DNA of 64,000 nt from Actinomycetota bacterium (GCA_005884005.1 VAWI01000013.1:1-64000); one strand, 5' to 3'. Shown: positions 51,789-60,800, numbered from the stretch's first letter. Notes: generated from the letters alone by a model not told the origin. Numbers and translations are program-made.

Positions 51789-52387
51789 TCCTCGCCCGCC
51801 ACGGCGAGAGCCAGCTCAGCGTCGTCGGCACCGTCAACGGCGACCCGGCCGTCGTCTGCGCGCTGACCGAGACCGGCGAGGAGCAGGCGCGTCGGCTGGG
51901 CAACGTCCTCGCCGGCGTCGAGCTCGACCTTTGCGTGACGAGCGAGTTCGAGCGCACCCGTCAAACGGCCGACATTGCGCTCGCCGGGCGCGATGTCCCG
52001 CGTCTCGTCCTCCCGGAGCTGAACGACGTCCGCTTCGGCCGCTTCGAGGGCGGCACGCTCGCCGACTATCGAGAATGGGCGGCCGCGAACGAGCCCACCA
52101 TCGAGGCCCCCGGCGGCGGCGAGAGCCGCAGCGGCACGGTCACCCGCTACGTCAGTGCTTATCGCACCATCCTGGCCCGGCCCGAACGGGCGGTGCTCGT
52201 CGTCGCTCACGGGCTGCCGATCCGCTACGTCCTGAACGCCCTCGACGAGCTTGATCCGGCCCCCCTGGTCGAGCAGGTCTCCTACGCGGACCCCTACCGT
52301 CTAACCGCTGGAGAGCTCGAGCTCGCCGTAGATCGGCTCGCTCGCTGGTCGAAGACCCCTGTCTGGAGGTACGGCGGTGCATCCTAG
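51776..52387 (+). CDS. Histidine phosphatase family protein (copy 2)
   Basis: A 203-aa phosphoglycerate-mutase-like phosphatase with ILARHGESQLSVVGTVNGDP (catalytic His ~9), TSEFERTRQTADIAL (second Arg), LNDVRFGRFEGG (acidic) and VVAHGLPIRYVLNAL (second His). It is a paralogue of the gene at 39319 (shared NGDPxV and IRYxLNA). Substrate unknown. Co-transcribed with ctaG through a 13-base overlap. Confidence 0.87.
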   Translation: MDEVILARHGESQLSVVGTVNGDPAVVCALTETGEEQARRLGNVLAGVELDLCVTSEFERTRQTADIALAGRDVPRLVLPELNDVRFGRFEGGTLADYREWAAANEPTIEAPGGGESRSGTVTRYVSAYRTILARPERAVLVVAHGLPIRYVLNALDELDPAPLVEQVSYADPYRLTAGELELAVDRLARWSKTPVWRYGGAS

Positions 52388-52395
52388 CGTTCCAG

Positions 52396-52469
52396 TCGGG
52401 GCGGCCGGATTTGAACCGGCGACCTTCCGCTCCCAAAGCGGATGCGCTACCAGGCTGCGCTACGCCCCG
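52396..52469 (-). tRNA. tRNA-Pro(TGG)
   Basis: Minus strand: acceptor CGGGGCG/CGCCCCG, D arm GCGC/GCGC with AGCCTGGTA, anticodon stem TCCGC/GCGGA with loop TTTGGGA (anticodon TGG), T arm GCCGG-TTCAAAT-CCGGC, discriminator A. The next ~160 bases to 52629 hold a possible tRNA-like remnant near 52509-52535 and otherwise nothing I recognise. Confidence 0.95.
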
Positions 52470-52629
52470 TGCGGGTTCGAGTCTAGCCCGCCCCGTCTGG
52501 CAGCCCCGGGAGCGGTGGCCGAGCGGTGATCGAGCCCGAATTCCTCGCTCAGAGCATACGTTGCCTCAGTTTTTGTGACGTTCGGCGCGAGTTTCCGTCC
52601 GACCGATCTGGTAGAACACCGCGCTTCGG

Positions 52630-53115
52630 ATGCGTCGGGGGGCTCCATCCGTTTGCGCCATCGTCCTGTTCGCCGTTTTGGCGGCACCGGAGGCGGCGGC
52701 GCGCCCGGTGACCGGGAGCGGCGCCGCCTCGACCGCGCGCGACAGCGCCCTGGTCGCCGCGGTCAACTCGGTGCGCACCGTCCACCTGCTGACGAAGCTG
52801 CGCGTCGACTTCCACCTGGAACGTGCAGCCCGGTCCCATTCGCGGGACATGGTGCTCCATGACTACTTCGCTCACGGCAATCTTCTCGCGCGGATGTTGC
52901 GGTTTCGCGTGCGCGGCCACGTCTTTGCCGAGAACCTCGCCATGGGAAGAGGCGTCATGTCGGCCAACGCCACCGTCGCGAACTGGCTGGCCAGTCCACC
53001 GCACCGTGCTGTCTTGCTTGATCCGGAGTTGAGACGGATCGGCGTCGCTACCCCGGTCGCCGCTTTCGGAGGCTGGTCTAGCGCAACCGTGGTTACCGCT
53101 GACTTCGCGGGTTAG
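52630..53115 (+). CDS. CAP-domain secreted protein (copy 2)
   Basis: A 161-aa protein: signal peptide (RRGAPSVCAIVLFAVLAAPE, cleavage near AAA) and a CAP domain with ARSHSRDMVLHDYFAHGN, VFAENLAMGRG, NWLASPPHRAVLLDPEL and the closing ATVVTADFAG. The conserved His/Glu/Glu/His set is present. It is more compact than the copy at 48142 but ends in the same way. Overlaps the response regulator end by four bases. Confidence 0.86.
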   Translation: MRRGAPSVCAIVLFAVLAAPEAAARPVTGSGAASTARDSALVAAVNSVRTVHLLTKLRVDFHLERAARSHSRDMVLHDYFAHGNLLARMLRFRVRGHVFAENLAMGRGVMSANATVANWLASPPHRAVLLDPELRRIGVATPVAAFGGWSSATVVTADFAG

Positions 53116-53549
53116 TCGCGCTCGAGGAGCTCGCGCACTTCAGCGAACTTCTCGCGCCGGAGGTCGTCGCGCTCACCGCTCTCCACTCGGCGTACGAGGT
53201 CTTCCACGAGCGGGGCCAGCTCGACCGGGTTGAACGGCTTCGTCACGTAGTCGACGCCGCCGAGGTCGATTCCCTTCGCCCGATCCCTGACCTCCGCACG
53301 CGCGGTCAGAAAGATGATCGGGATGGCGCTCGTGACCTCGTCGGCGAGCAGCTCCTCAGCGACCTCCCAGCCGCTCCGCCCCGGCATCATCACGTCGAGC
53401 AGGACGACGTCGGGGCGCTCCGCCCGCGCCAGCTCGAGTCCCTTGTCGCCATCCGATGCCTCGAGCACTTTCATGCCCTCGGCCTCGAGGTTGACGCGGC
53501 AGAGAAGCCGAATGGGGGCCTCGTCGTCGACGATGAGCACCGTCGTCAT
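53112..53549 (-). CDS. Single-domain response regulator
   Basis: A 145-aa receiver-only protein: acidic pair in LIVDDEAPI, acceptor Asp in DVVLLDVMMPGRSG, Thr in IIFLTARAE and Lys in YVTKPFNPVEL. About 20 residues after the domain (DDLRREKFAEVRELLERD) are helical. There is no output domain, so it acts by protein contact or in a phosphorelay. It is paired with the kinase upstream by an ATGA overlap. Confidence 0.92.
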   Translation of the reverse strand: MTTVLIVDDEAPIRLLCRVNLEAEGMKVLEASDGDKGLELARAERPDVVLLDVMMPGRSGWEVAEELLADEVTSAIPIIFLTARAEVRDRAKGIDLGGVDYVTKPFNPVELAPLVEDLVRRVESGERDDLRREKFAEVRELLERD

Positions 53550-56500
53550 GCGGTCTCCCGCCCGCTCAGCGCCGCTTCGCGCGCAAGCGGCAACTCGAAG
53601 GCAAAGGTCGACCCAGCGCCTTCGCGGGAGTCGACCCACATTCGGCCGCCCATGGCCGAGACGAGGCCGCGCGCGATGAAAAGTCCAAGGCCAGTACCGG
53701 TCGTCGAAGGATCCCTTGTCATTGATTCCCCACGGTAGAACTTCGTGAAGATCCGCCGCTGCTCCTCTTCCGGGATTCCGACGCCCTCGTCGACCACGCG
53801 GACCTCGACGACCTCGCCGTTGGCGCGCGCAGCCACGATCACCCTGCCCCCGCCGGGGGAGAACTTGACCGCGTTGTCGACGAGGTTGGCAAGAATCTGC
53901 CGAAGCTTCTCGCCGTCGGCCTCGGCATCGAGCGCATGCTCGGGCAACTCGACCACGAAGTCGTGGCCGTTGGCGGCCGGCGCGTGCTCCGCCAGTTGAA
54001 CGACGTCAGACACCACTGCTCGGACATCGGTCGGAGCGAGGTTGACCTGTAGGTCACCGGTGTCGAGCCGAGCGACGTTGAGGAGCTGGTCGACGATCGT
54101 GGTCAGACGCTCGGACTCCGAGGCGATGTAGCCCAGGAAGGTCCGGCGCTCTTCCTCGCCGAAGAGGACGTCCTGCCGGAGCAGCGTCTCGGCGAAGCCG
54201 TAGATCGAGGTCAGCGGCGTCCGCAGCTCGTGCGAGACCGCCGTTACGAAGTCGGACTTCATCTGCTCCACCACACGCTCGGCGGAGATGTCGCGGAACG
54301 CAAAGACTCGTCCCGCGACCGCGCCGGCCGGGTCGCGCATGATCGCCTCGGTCAGCGAGAGCCAAACCTCCTCGTCCCCGCGCCGGATCGCGAGCAGCCG
54401 GTCGCCCCGCTCCGTCTCGTCCCCGGATTCGAGCGTCCTCTGGAGAACCTGCACGGTCGACCGGCCGATCGCGTCGGCGGCCCGGACGCCGGTGATCCGC
54501 TCCGCTGCCTCGTTCCAGAGCACCACCCGCGCCTCGCGGTCGACGGCCACTATCCCGTCGGCGATGTTCGCGAGGATGGCGACGCTCCGCTCCTTTTCGA
54601 GTGCGACACGCTGGTACAGCTCCGCACTCGAAAGTGCGGCAGAGGCGTTGCCGGCAAGCGCGGCGAGCGCTTCGACCTCCTCGGGCTGCCATTTGCGGGG
54701 CCGCTGCGCGTAGACGGACAAGACGCCCTGCATGCTTCCCTCGGAGCCGACGAGCGGCACGGCCAGGAACGCGCGGTAGCCGGCGGCCAGCGCCGGGTCC
54801 GAGGCACCGGGGCCTTCGCCTTCGACGTCCCCGATCGCGACCGGCGCGCGCGTCTGGATCGCGTCTGCCGCCGCCCAGCCGGTCGCAGGCGAGCGTGAAT
54901 CGACCAGGCCCTCCGGCAGCTCTCCGCCCGCCGCGCTGACGACGAGCTCGTCGTCCTCGAGCAGGCGAACGACCGCGGCGTCAGCGCCGAGCAGAGCAGG
55001 CGCCTGGGCAACGATCTCGTCGAGAACCGCCGCCGGATCGAGCTCGGTTGTCAGCAACGTCCCCGTACGCGCCAGCTGCTGCGCGAGCCCGCGCGCGCGG
55101 CGCTCGCTCTCGTAGAGCTCGCTCCGCTCCAGCGCACCTCGCGCGGTGCCCGCAAGGTTGCGCGCCAGCTCGAGGTCGTAGTCGCTGAAGCGCCGCGGCT
55201 CCTGGAAGAAGACCACCGCGAGACCGTCGCGGCCCCCCGGCGCCTGTACCGGCACGGCCAGCAGGGCACCGTAGCCGGCCGAAGCGGCGACCTCGCGCCA
55301 GCCGGAATCGAAGCGCTCGTCATCGGCGAGCGACGACGCCGCGATCACCGTCCTGTTCCGCGCACAGGTCGCGAGGGGCTCATCCCCTCCGGCCGCGGCC
55401 TGCTGAACCAGAGCGGCGACCTCGCTCGGCAGCCCGTGCCCGGCGGCGAGCTCGAAGGCGTCCTCGCTCGGCATCAGCAGCCCCGCCGAGCTGCCGCCGA
55501 GCGCCTCGGCAGCGGCGCGAGCAACCGCGCGCAGCGTCTCGGCCTGGGAGATCGGCACCGCGAGCAAAGACGCGATGTCGTAGAAGGCTTGCTGGATCCT
55601 TGCCTGCCGCGAGCGCTCCTCGAAGCTCTCGGCATTGCGGAGCGCGAGCGCTGCGAGCGTCGCGAAGGCCTCCAGCAACTCGGCGTCGGACCTCGTGAAG
55701 GAGCGGTCCGCGTCATGCGTTCCCACCCCGAGGACGCCGCGAATCTGATCCGACCACATCATCGGGGCGACGATCGCGCCGGCGTATCCCCGGTACGCGT
55801 CATGCGGAACCGAGTCCGGTAGCTCGGCGTATTCATCTGAGAGGGCAGGCGCGCGTTGCCGGATCGCCCGCCCGGCGAGACCCTGATCGGCCGAGAACTC
55901 GAAGCCGACCAGCTCGTGCTCGAGACCGTGCACCGCGGCGCAGCGCAGCGTTCCCCGCTCGCGATCGAGCAGGTAGCAGTCCGCGGCCTCGCACCCCAGC
56001 AGGCGGGCGACCTCGTCGACGAGCCTTTGAAGCACGGCCTCGAGCTCGAGCTCGCTGGTGACGACCTGCGCCGCGCGCAGGAGCGCCGTCTGCTCCAGCA
56101 GACGCTGCCGGTTCTCATCGAGCAGCCGCGCCGAGTTGATCGCGAGCGCGAGCTCCCGGCCGACCGACTCGATCAAGGCGACTTCCCCCTCGGACCAGGG
56201 GCCTGCCGTGACCCTGTGGATTCCCAGAACGCCGATCGGCCGATCGAAGGCGATCATCGGCGTTGCGATCAGCGACTTCGTCCCGAGCCGGCGAAGCGTC
56301 TCCATCGTTCCGAGTTCCGGATCCCCGAGCTCTGGGGCGTTGTCGATGTCCGAGACGACCACGGTTCTCCGCTTCAGCGCCGCCAAGTTGGCGGCGGGCA
56401 GGTTCTGAGTCTGGGGCCCGATCGGCTGCAAGCCGGCCGCGAACCACTCGGCCGCGAGGCGCTGAGGCTCGCCTGGCTGGCCAAAGCGGATGAAGCAGCG

Positions 56501-57490
56501 GGACGCCTGGAGGGCCCGTCCGATCTCAGTAACGGCGATTCGCGTCCCGTCGGCGAGCCCCTCGACTGATCTCACGCGGCGCGAGATGTCGCCGACGAGC
56601 CGCTCGCGGGCGAGAGCCTCGTCGAGCGCCCCGGCCGAGCGCGTCCGTTCGAGCGCGAGCGCGGTTTCCGCCGCCAGCGACTGCATCAGCGTCACCTCCT
56701 CGCTCGAGAACGCGTGCTTCGCCGAAGTGGGGGCAACGACGAGCACGCCGATGATCCGCTCCTCGACGATCAGGGGCACGAAAGCGCCGCTCTTGGCACC
56801 GACCGCGTCGACGAGGCGCTTGCTAACGAGCGGTGAGACCGAGCAGTCGAAGACGACCACCGGCGCGGCCTGGAAGTAGGCGCTCGCGATTCCGGACGGC
56901 TCGTTGCGAAGATCGATTCGGACGTCGCGCCACCAGGTGACGTCGTCGCCTTTGTCTCGCGCGAGCAAGCCCCTCGCCTCTTCGGCCTCGCCGTCGATCA
57001 GTGCCAGCGCGGTGAACTCGATTCCGAGCGCCGACCCGACCTCGTCGAGGAGGATGCGGCCCGCAGCCTCCGGATCGGTCGTTCGCGCCAGGACCTCCGA
57101 GATGGCGGCTACCGCCTCGAGCTCTCTCCCCCGGACCGAGACAAGCTGCTCCGCCTCGCGCGCGCGTGCGCCGCTCGAGAGCAACTCGTCGCGTTCGCCC
57201 CAGCGGGCAAGGAAGACGAGCCCCGGCAGGAGCGCGACCAGGCTCGCCGCGAATGCGAACCAAAGGTGGCCGCCGATCGCGCTGCGGCTGTCGAGGACGG
57301 CGCCGCCGAGGATCGCGGCCGGGATACCGATGCACGGGAACATCAGGCCCAGGGCGAGGTCGTTCGCACTCAGCCCGGCGCGCTGACGCCAGAGCCTCGG
57401 CGCCACGGCCACGGCGACGGCCAGGTAGGCAGCCGCGACCGCGAACAGCGGCACCGCGTTGAACAAGACCGCCTTGGTTTCCGCACTCAC
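53546..57490 (-). CDS. Hybrid-length sensor kinase with five GAF domains and PAS
   Basis: A 1314-aa histidine kinase. Three helices (~10-95) and a coiled linker are followed by five tandem GAF domains (approx. 125-285, 300-460, 475-630, 640-800, 815-960; each begins with an ISEVLAR / RAAQVVTSELE / YDIASLLA type helix), a PAS domain (~975-1085, SIVAVDREARVVLWNEAAER type), HisKA with the phospho-His in VTAVSHELRTPLTSIYGF, and the ATPase (LVDNAVKFSPGG, VDEGVGIPEEEQ, TGTGLGLFIARG). It should integrate several small-molecule or redox signals. Output is the receiver at 53112. Five GAFs in one chain is unusually many. Confidence 0.92.
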   Translation of the reverse strand: MSAETKAVLFNAVPLFAVAAAYLAVAVAVAPRLWRQRAGLSANDLALGLMFPCIGIPAAILGGAVLDSRSAIGGHLWFAFAASLVALLPGLVFLARWGERDELLSSGARAREAEQLVSVRGRELEAVAAISEVLARTTDPEAAGRILLDEVGSALGIEFTALALIDGEAEEARGLLARDKGDDVTWWRDVRIDLRNEPSGIASAYFQAAPVVVFDCSVSPLVSKRLVDAVGAKSGAFVPLIVEERIIGVLVVAPTSAKHAFSSEEVTLMQSLAAETALALERTRSAGALDEALARERLVGDISRRVRSVEGLADGTRIAVTEIGRALQASRCFIRFGQPGEPQRLAAEWFAAGLQPIGPQTQNLPAANLAALKRRTVVVSDIDNAPELGDPELGTMETLRRLGTKSLIATPMIAFDRPIGVLGIHRVTAGPWSEGEVALIESVGRELALAINSARLLDENRQRLLEQTALLRAAQVVTSELELEAVLQRLVDEVARLLGCEAADCYLLDRERGTLRCAAVHGLEHELVGFEFSADQGLAGRAIRQRAPALSDEYAELPDSVPHDAYRGYAGAIVAPMMWSDQIRGVLGVGTHDADRSFTRSDAELLEAFATLAALALRNAESFEERSRQARIQQAFYDIASLLAVPISQAETLRAVARAAAEALGGSSAGLLMPSEDAFELAAGHGLPSEVAALVQQAAAGGDEPLATCARNRTVIAASSLADDERFDSGWREVAASAGYGALLAVPVQAPGGRDGLAVVFFQEPRRFSDYDLELARNLAGTARGALERSELYESERRARGLAQQLARTGTLLTTELDPAAVLDEIVAQAPALLGADAAVVRLLEDDELVVSAAGGELPEGLVDSRSPATGWAAADAIQTRAPVAIGDVEGEGPGASDPALAAGYRAFLAVPLVGSEGSMQGVLSVYAQRPRKWQPEEVEALAALAGNASAALSSAELYQRVALEKERSVAILANIADGIVAVDREARVVLWNEAAERITGVRAADAIGRSTVQVLQRTLESGDETERGDRLLAIRRGDEEVWLSLTEAIMRDPAGAVAGRVFAFRDISAERVVEQMKSDFVTAVSHELRTPLTSIYGFAETLLRQDVLFGEEERRTFLGYIASESERLTTIVDQLLNVARLDTGDLQVNLAPTDVRAVVSDVVQLAEHAPAANGHDFVVELPEHALDAEADGEKLRQILANLVDNAVKFSPGGGRVIVAARANGEVVEVRVVDEGVGIPEEEQRRIFTKFYRGESMTRDPSTTGTGLGLFIARGLVSAMGGRMWVDSREGAGSTFAFELPLAREAALSGRETA

Positions 57491-57566
57491 TGGGCCCTGT
57501 GGATGATAAGAGCCGCAAACTAGCCCGTCGAGCGCCCGCCTAGCCGTGGTTCCCCCGTTTCAAAAG

Positions 57567-57584
57567 ATAGGCCGGACGGCCTAT
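57567..57584. promoter_or_regulatory. Palindrome upstream of the GAF kinase
   Basis: ATAGGCCG-GA-CGGCCTAT, an 8-bp perfect inverted repeat, lies 77 bases upstream of the kinase start at 57490 and just before the candidate small-RNA promoter. Operator or hairpin role unknown. Confidence 0.4.
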
Positions 57585-57612
57585 TGGCATGGCCGCCCAC
57601 GAGCGTTACCTT
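57584..57612 (+). promoter_or_regulatory. Candidate promoter for the small RNA
   Basis: TTGGCA (57584-57589), a 17-base spacer and TACCTT (57607-57612) form a sigma70-like promoter upstream of the terminator at 57677. It overlaps the end of the palindrome 57567-57584. Based on pattern only. Confidence 0.4.
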
Positions 57613-57618
57613 TTTGGC

Positions 57619-57721
57619 ACTGGGCGATGCGCACCGCTGGGCGGCACCTGGCTTTGCCCGCGGTGAGCAATTGAGAAGGTCCGCCGCCACGACCCCCCGA
57701 GCGGCGGACCTCTCTCTTTTT
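57619..57721 (+). ncRNA. Candidate small RNA of ~100 nt ending at a strong terminator
   Basis: No protein gene occupies the plus strand between 57490 and 57943, yet a canonical intrinsic terminator lies at 57677-57721, preceded by a promoter-like pair. The segment between them is GC-rich with CCGCTGGGCGG-type stems. It matches no RNA family I recognise (not 6S, SRP, tmRNA or a known riboswitch). A 60-codon open frame across it has no Shine-Dalgarno and is not supported. Confidence 0.45.
57677..57721 (+). terminator. Strong rho-independent terminator
   Basis: AGGTCCGCCGC (57677-57687) pairs with GCGGCGGACCT (57701-57711), followed by CTCTCTTTTT. It is the clearest intrinsic terminator of the window, and it faces the plus strand, where no gene precedes it. 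Confidence 0.8.
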
Positions 57722-57803
57722 GTCGGCGAGGAACGAGGGGCCGCAGACGTTTCATCCCGGGTTTAGCGGCCGCACGGCATAGGCGCGCGGCCTCTGACGC
57801 TCC

Positions 57804-57821
57804 GGCGTCGCAAGCGACGCC
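57804..57821. repeat. Perfect hairpin in the ispH upstream region
   Basis: GGCGTCGCAAGCGACGCC (8-bp stem, AA loop). The remaining 57722-57942 contains GGCCGC-rich sequence and no supported gene; it probably carries the ispH promoter. Confidence 0.45.
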
Positions 57822-57942
57822 TCCGGGGGTGATGCTGCCCAGACCCAGCGGTTGCGTGACTGGGGTCGGGTTCAGCGGCCGCGAGGTTGATGTTTCTGTT
57901 AAGGGGAGAGGTTTTCGCTAGCGGCGGCGCTACATTGGCTAG

Positions 57943-58881
57943 GTGGTCAAGCGGGTCTTGCTCGCGGCGCCGCGAGGATATTGCGCAGGGGTCGAGCGAG
58001 CGGTGGAGACCGTCGAGCGCGCGCTTGCGCAACACGGGCCTCCCGTCTACGTCAGAAAGCAGATCGTCCACAACTCGTACGTCGTCAACGAGCTCCGTGC
58101 GCGCGGCGCCGTTTTCGTCGGAAGCGTGGAGGACGTCCCGGAGGGCGGCCTCGTCGTCTTCTCGGCGCACGGGATCGCTCCAGTCGTCCGCGCCGGCGCC
58201 TCCGCGCGATCACTGCGCACGATCGACGCGACCTGCCCGCTCGTGACGAAAGTGCACGCCGAGGCCAAGCGCTATGCGGCCGACGACTACACGGTCGTGC
58301 TCGTGGGGCATGCGGGCCACGAGGAGGTCGAGGGGACGATGGGCGAGGCGCCCGGCTCGATCCTGCTCGTCGAATCAGTCGCCGACGCCGAGAGGCTGGA
58401 GGTCGAGGATCCTCAGCGGATTGCCTACGTGACCCAGACGACGCTGTCAGTTGACGAGACGCGGCAGATCGTCGCCGTCCTCGAGCGCCGCTTCCCGAGC
58501 CTGCATGGACCGGAGAAGGAAGACATCTGCTACGCGACGACGAACCGCCAGCGGGCGGTCAAGGAGCTTCTCGCGCACGTGCAGCTGCTGCTCGTGATCG
58601 GCTCGGCGAACAGCTCGAACTCGCAACGCCTGGTAGAGGTGGCCCACGCAGGCGGAGTGCCCGCGCACCTGATCGAGAGCGAGCGCCGACTCGACGAACG
58701 CTGGCTCGAGGGCGTGGAGACCGTCGGTGTCACGTCCGGCGCCTCGGCCCCCGAAGTGCTCGTTGAAGGCATTTGTGACTGGTTCCGCGCCCGCGGCGTC
58801 GCCGAGATCCGCGAGCTCTCGCCCGCCGAGGAAAACGTCGTCTTCAAGCTGCCGGCCGAGCTGCGACGGTCGGCGGCCTGA
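57943..58881 (+). CDS. ispH: 4-hydroxy-3-methylbut-2-enyl diphosphate reductase
   Basis: The 312-aa [4Fe-4S] enzyme is the last step of the MEP isoprenoid pathway, making IPP and DMAPP. It has the start VKRVLLAAPRGYCAGVERAV (cluster Cys 14), KQIVHNSYVV, IDATCPLVTKVHAEA (cluster Cys), VEGTMGEAPG, EDICYATTNRQ (cluster Cys) and SANSSNSQRLVEVA (substrate loop). GTG at 57943. The cupin gene follows three bases later. Confidence 0.96.
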   Translation: MVKRVLLAAPRGYCAGVERAVETVERALAQHGPPVYVRKQIVHNSYVVNELRARGAVFVGSVEDVPEGGLVVFSAHGIAPVVRAGASARSLRTIDATCPLVTKVHAEAKRYAADDYTVVLVGHAGHEEVEGTMGEAPGSILLVESVADAERLEVEDPQRIAYVTQTTLSVDETRQIVAVLERRFPSLHGPEKEDICYATTNRQRAVKELLAHVQLLLVIGSANSSNSQRLVEVAHAGGVPAHLIESERRLDERWLEGVETVGVTSGASAPEVLVEGICDWFRARGVAEIRELSPAEENVVFKLPAELRRSAA

Positions 58882-58884
58882 GTA

Positions 58885-59433
58885 GTGGTTCCCGAGTCGC
58901 CACTCGAGCCCACCGAGCATGGACTCGTCCCCAAGGGGAAGGGCTGGTTTGTCCTCAATGCGCGCGAGGCGGTGTGGATCGACCGGAAGGGCCGCGGTTT
59001 CTACTGCGAGTTCGAGGGCTTCAAAGGCGTGGCGGACTTCCCGCAGCTCGGAATCAATCTGACCGTTCTCGGCCCCGGCGAGCCGATGGCGATGTATCAC
59101 CGCGAGAACGATCAGGAGGACTTCCTCGTCCTCTCCGGCGAGGCGCTGCTGATCGTCGAAGGCAACGAGCGCCCGCTACGGCAGTGGGACTTCGTACACT
59201 GCCCGGCCGGCACGAACCACGTGCTCCTCGGCGCGGGAGAGACGCCCTGCCTGGTGCTCGCGGTCGGTGCCCGCGACCGCTCGACAGGGCCGGACTGGGG
59301 CGCCTACACCGTCGACGAAGACGCGCTACGCCACGGAGCCGGCGTCGAACAGGAGACGACCGACCCGCAGCAGGCGTACGCACGATTTCCCACGCGCGAG
59401 CGAACTCGCTACCGCGAAGGCTGGCTCGTCTAG
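58885..59433 (+). CDS. Cupin-domain protein
   Basis: A 182-aa protein with a single cupin barrel at ~50-130: LTVLGPGEPMAMYHRENDQEDFLVLSG (motif 1; His and Glu metal ligands) and RQWDFVHCPAGTNHVLLGAG (motif 2; His). The N-terminal 45 residues (HGLVPKGKGWFVLNAREAVW) resemble the cupin family found next to biosynthesis genes. Metal-binding is likely; the substrate is unknown. GTG at 58885, directly after ispH. Confidence 0.82.
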   Translation: MVPESPLEPTEHGLVPKGKGWFVLNAREAVWIDRKGRGFYCEFEGFKGVADFPQLGINLTVLGPGEPMAMYHRENDQEDFLVLSGEALLIVEGNERPLRQWDFVHCPAGTNHVLLGAGETPCLVLAVGARDRSTGPDWGAYTVDEDALRHGAGVEQETTDPQQAYARFPTRERTRYREGWLV

Positions 59434-59445
59434 CCGTCGAACCGT

Positions 59446-60648
59446 CTAGGCAGCCGCGGCCACCGCCGCAGCCTCGGTCGCGTCGGCGATCTCGCGAACG
59501 ACCTCGACGATGTCTCTGTTCGCGTTGAACGTGCGCCGCTGGCGGTCGGCGCCGTTGCCCCGCGCCAGGATCTCACGGATTCCTTCGAGCTCCTGCTCCG
59601 AGCCCAGCTCGCGAGCATGCGGCTCGATGTCGCGCAGCGTGCGGCGGACGAGCTGGGCGACGGGGACGCGGTTCCGCCGGCCGGTCGCGAGGTCCATCAC
59701 AGGCGCCTCGAGCCCGTAGCGGGCGGCCAGCCACTTGTTCTCGGTCGTCAGGATCCGGTGGTAGGACGGGATCTCGTCGCCGCGGTCGTACCGCTCGCAG
59801 TAGTGCTTGACGAGCGCCTGGCAGTACGCCGCCAGCGCTACCGCGTCCTCGACCCGCGTGACCGCGTCGCAGATTCGGATCTCGACCGTGCCGAGCCGCG
59901 GGTGCAGGCGGATGTCCCACCAGATGTGCGTGTAGTCGGCAATGCAACCCGTCTTCTCGAGCTGGCCGACGACCTCGGCGTAGTCGGCGTAGTCCCTGAA
60001 TCGCGGCGGCGGACCTGAGCGCGGGAAGGCGGCGAAGACGATCTGTCGGCTCGAGGCGAGGCCGGTCGCCTCGCCTCGCCAGAACGGCGACGACGCCGAG
60101 AGCGCGAGCAACGAGGAAATGTGTGCGAGCAGACCGTTGACGACCTGGATCGCCTTCTCAGGATCGTCGACCGCGACGTGGATGTGGAGCCCGAAGATCA
60201 GCTCGCGCCGTGCCACGTACTGCATCTGGTCGATCAGGTGCCGGTAGCGATCATGCGCGGTGATCCGCTGCCGCTCGAAGAGGCTGAAGGGGTGCGTCCC
60301 CGCTGAGCCGACGCGCAACTTGTCCTCGCTCGCGATCTCAGCCACGTACGCGCGCAGACGCCGTAGTTCGCGGTCGACGTCCCCCGCAGTCCGGCAGACC
60401 GGCGTTGCAATCTCCAGCACCGACTGCATCAGCTCGGGGTTGATGTGCGTCTCGAGCTCGTGGCCCGAGATCGCGGCCAGCACAGTGTCGATGTGCTGGA
60501 CGAGGTCGAAGCTCTGGCCGTCGAGCAGCATGTACTCCTCCTCGACGCCGAGGGTGTACGCCTCGCTCTGGCCGAACGCGTGGTCGAGGACGCTGCCGCC
60601 TGGCGCGAAGCTCTTGCCGGTGATCGTCGCCGGGTAGATCTGCTTCAC
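59446..60648 (-). CDS. YbdK-type carboxylate-amine ligase (GCS2 family)
   Basis: A 400-aa glutamate-cysteine-ligase-like enzyme. Motifs are LGVEEEYMLLD (nucleotide/metal Glu), ETHINPELMQSVLEIATPVC, FGLHIHVAVDDPEKAIQ, LALSASSPFWRGEATGLASSRQ and WWDIRLHPRLGTVEIRICDA. The family ligates a carboxylate to an amine with ATP; the YbdK group shows only weak gamma-GCS activity. The protein has a ~30-residue N-terminal extension. GTG at 60648; a later start is possible. Confidence 0.9.
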   Translation of the reverse strand: MKQIYPATITGKSFAPGGSVLDHAFGQSEAYTLGVEEEYMLLDGQSFDLVQHIDTVLAAISGHELETHINPELMQSVLEIATPVCRTAGDVDRELRRLRAYVAEIASEDKLRVGSAGTHPFSLFERQRITAHDRYRHLIDQMQYVARRELIFGLHIHVAVDDPEKAIQVVNGLLAHISSLLALSASSPFWRGEATGLASSRQIVFAAFPRSGPPPRFRDYADYAEVVGQLEKTGCIADYTHIWWDIRLHPRLGTVEIRICDAVTRVEDAVALAAYCQALVKHYCERYDRGDEIPSYHRILTTENKWLAARYGLEAPVMDLATGRRNRVPVAQLVRRTLRDIEPHARELGSEQELEGIREILARGNGADRQRRTFNANRDIVEVVREIADATEAAAVAAAA

Positions 60649-60683
60649 AGCCGGAGTATCTACCCGTCAAGCGCACGTTTCAG

Positions 60684-60699
60684 CGGCGCTCGAGCGCCG
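60684..60699. repeat. 16-base palindrome in the divergent gap
   Basis: CGGCGCTCGAGCGCCG is perfectly self-complementary and lies in the 152-base gap between the divergent YbdK and beta-lactamase-like genes. It could be an operator or a hairpin; nothing else is seen in the gap. Confidence 0.35.
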
Positions 60700-60800
60700 A
60701 GACCAGGATTGCCGCCTCACGGCTCGAAGCATGGGAGATGTCGAGCTTCACACCAGGCAGCGCATTCGACGGTCACTGAGCGGGACTAGTATCGCCGCGC

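Noticed and set aside
57584-57766. 60-codon frame across the candidate small RNA
   Set aside because: No Shine-Dalgarno, and it crosses a strong intrinsic terminator.
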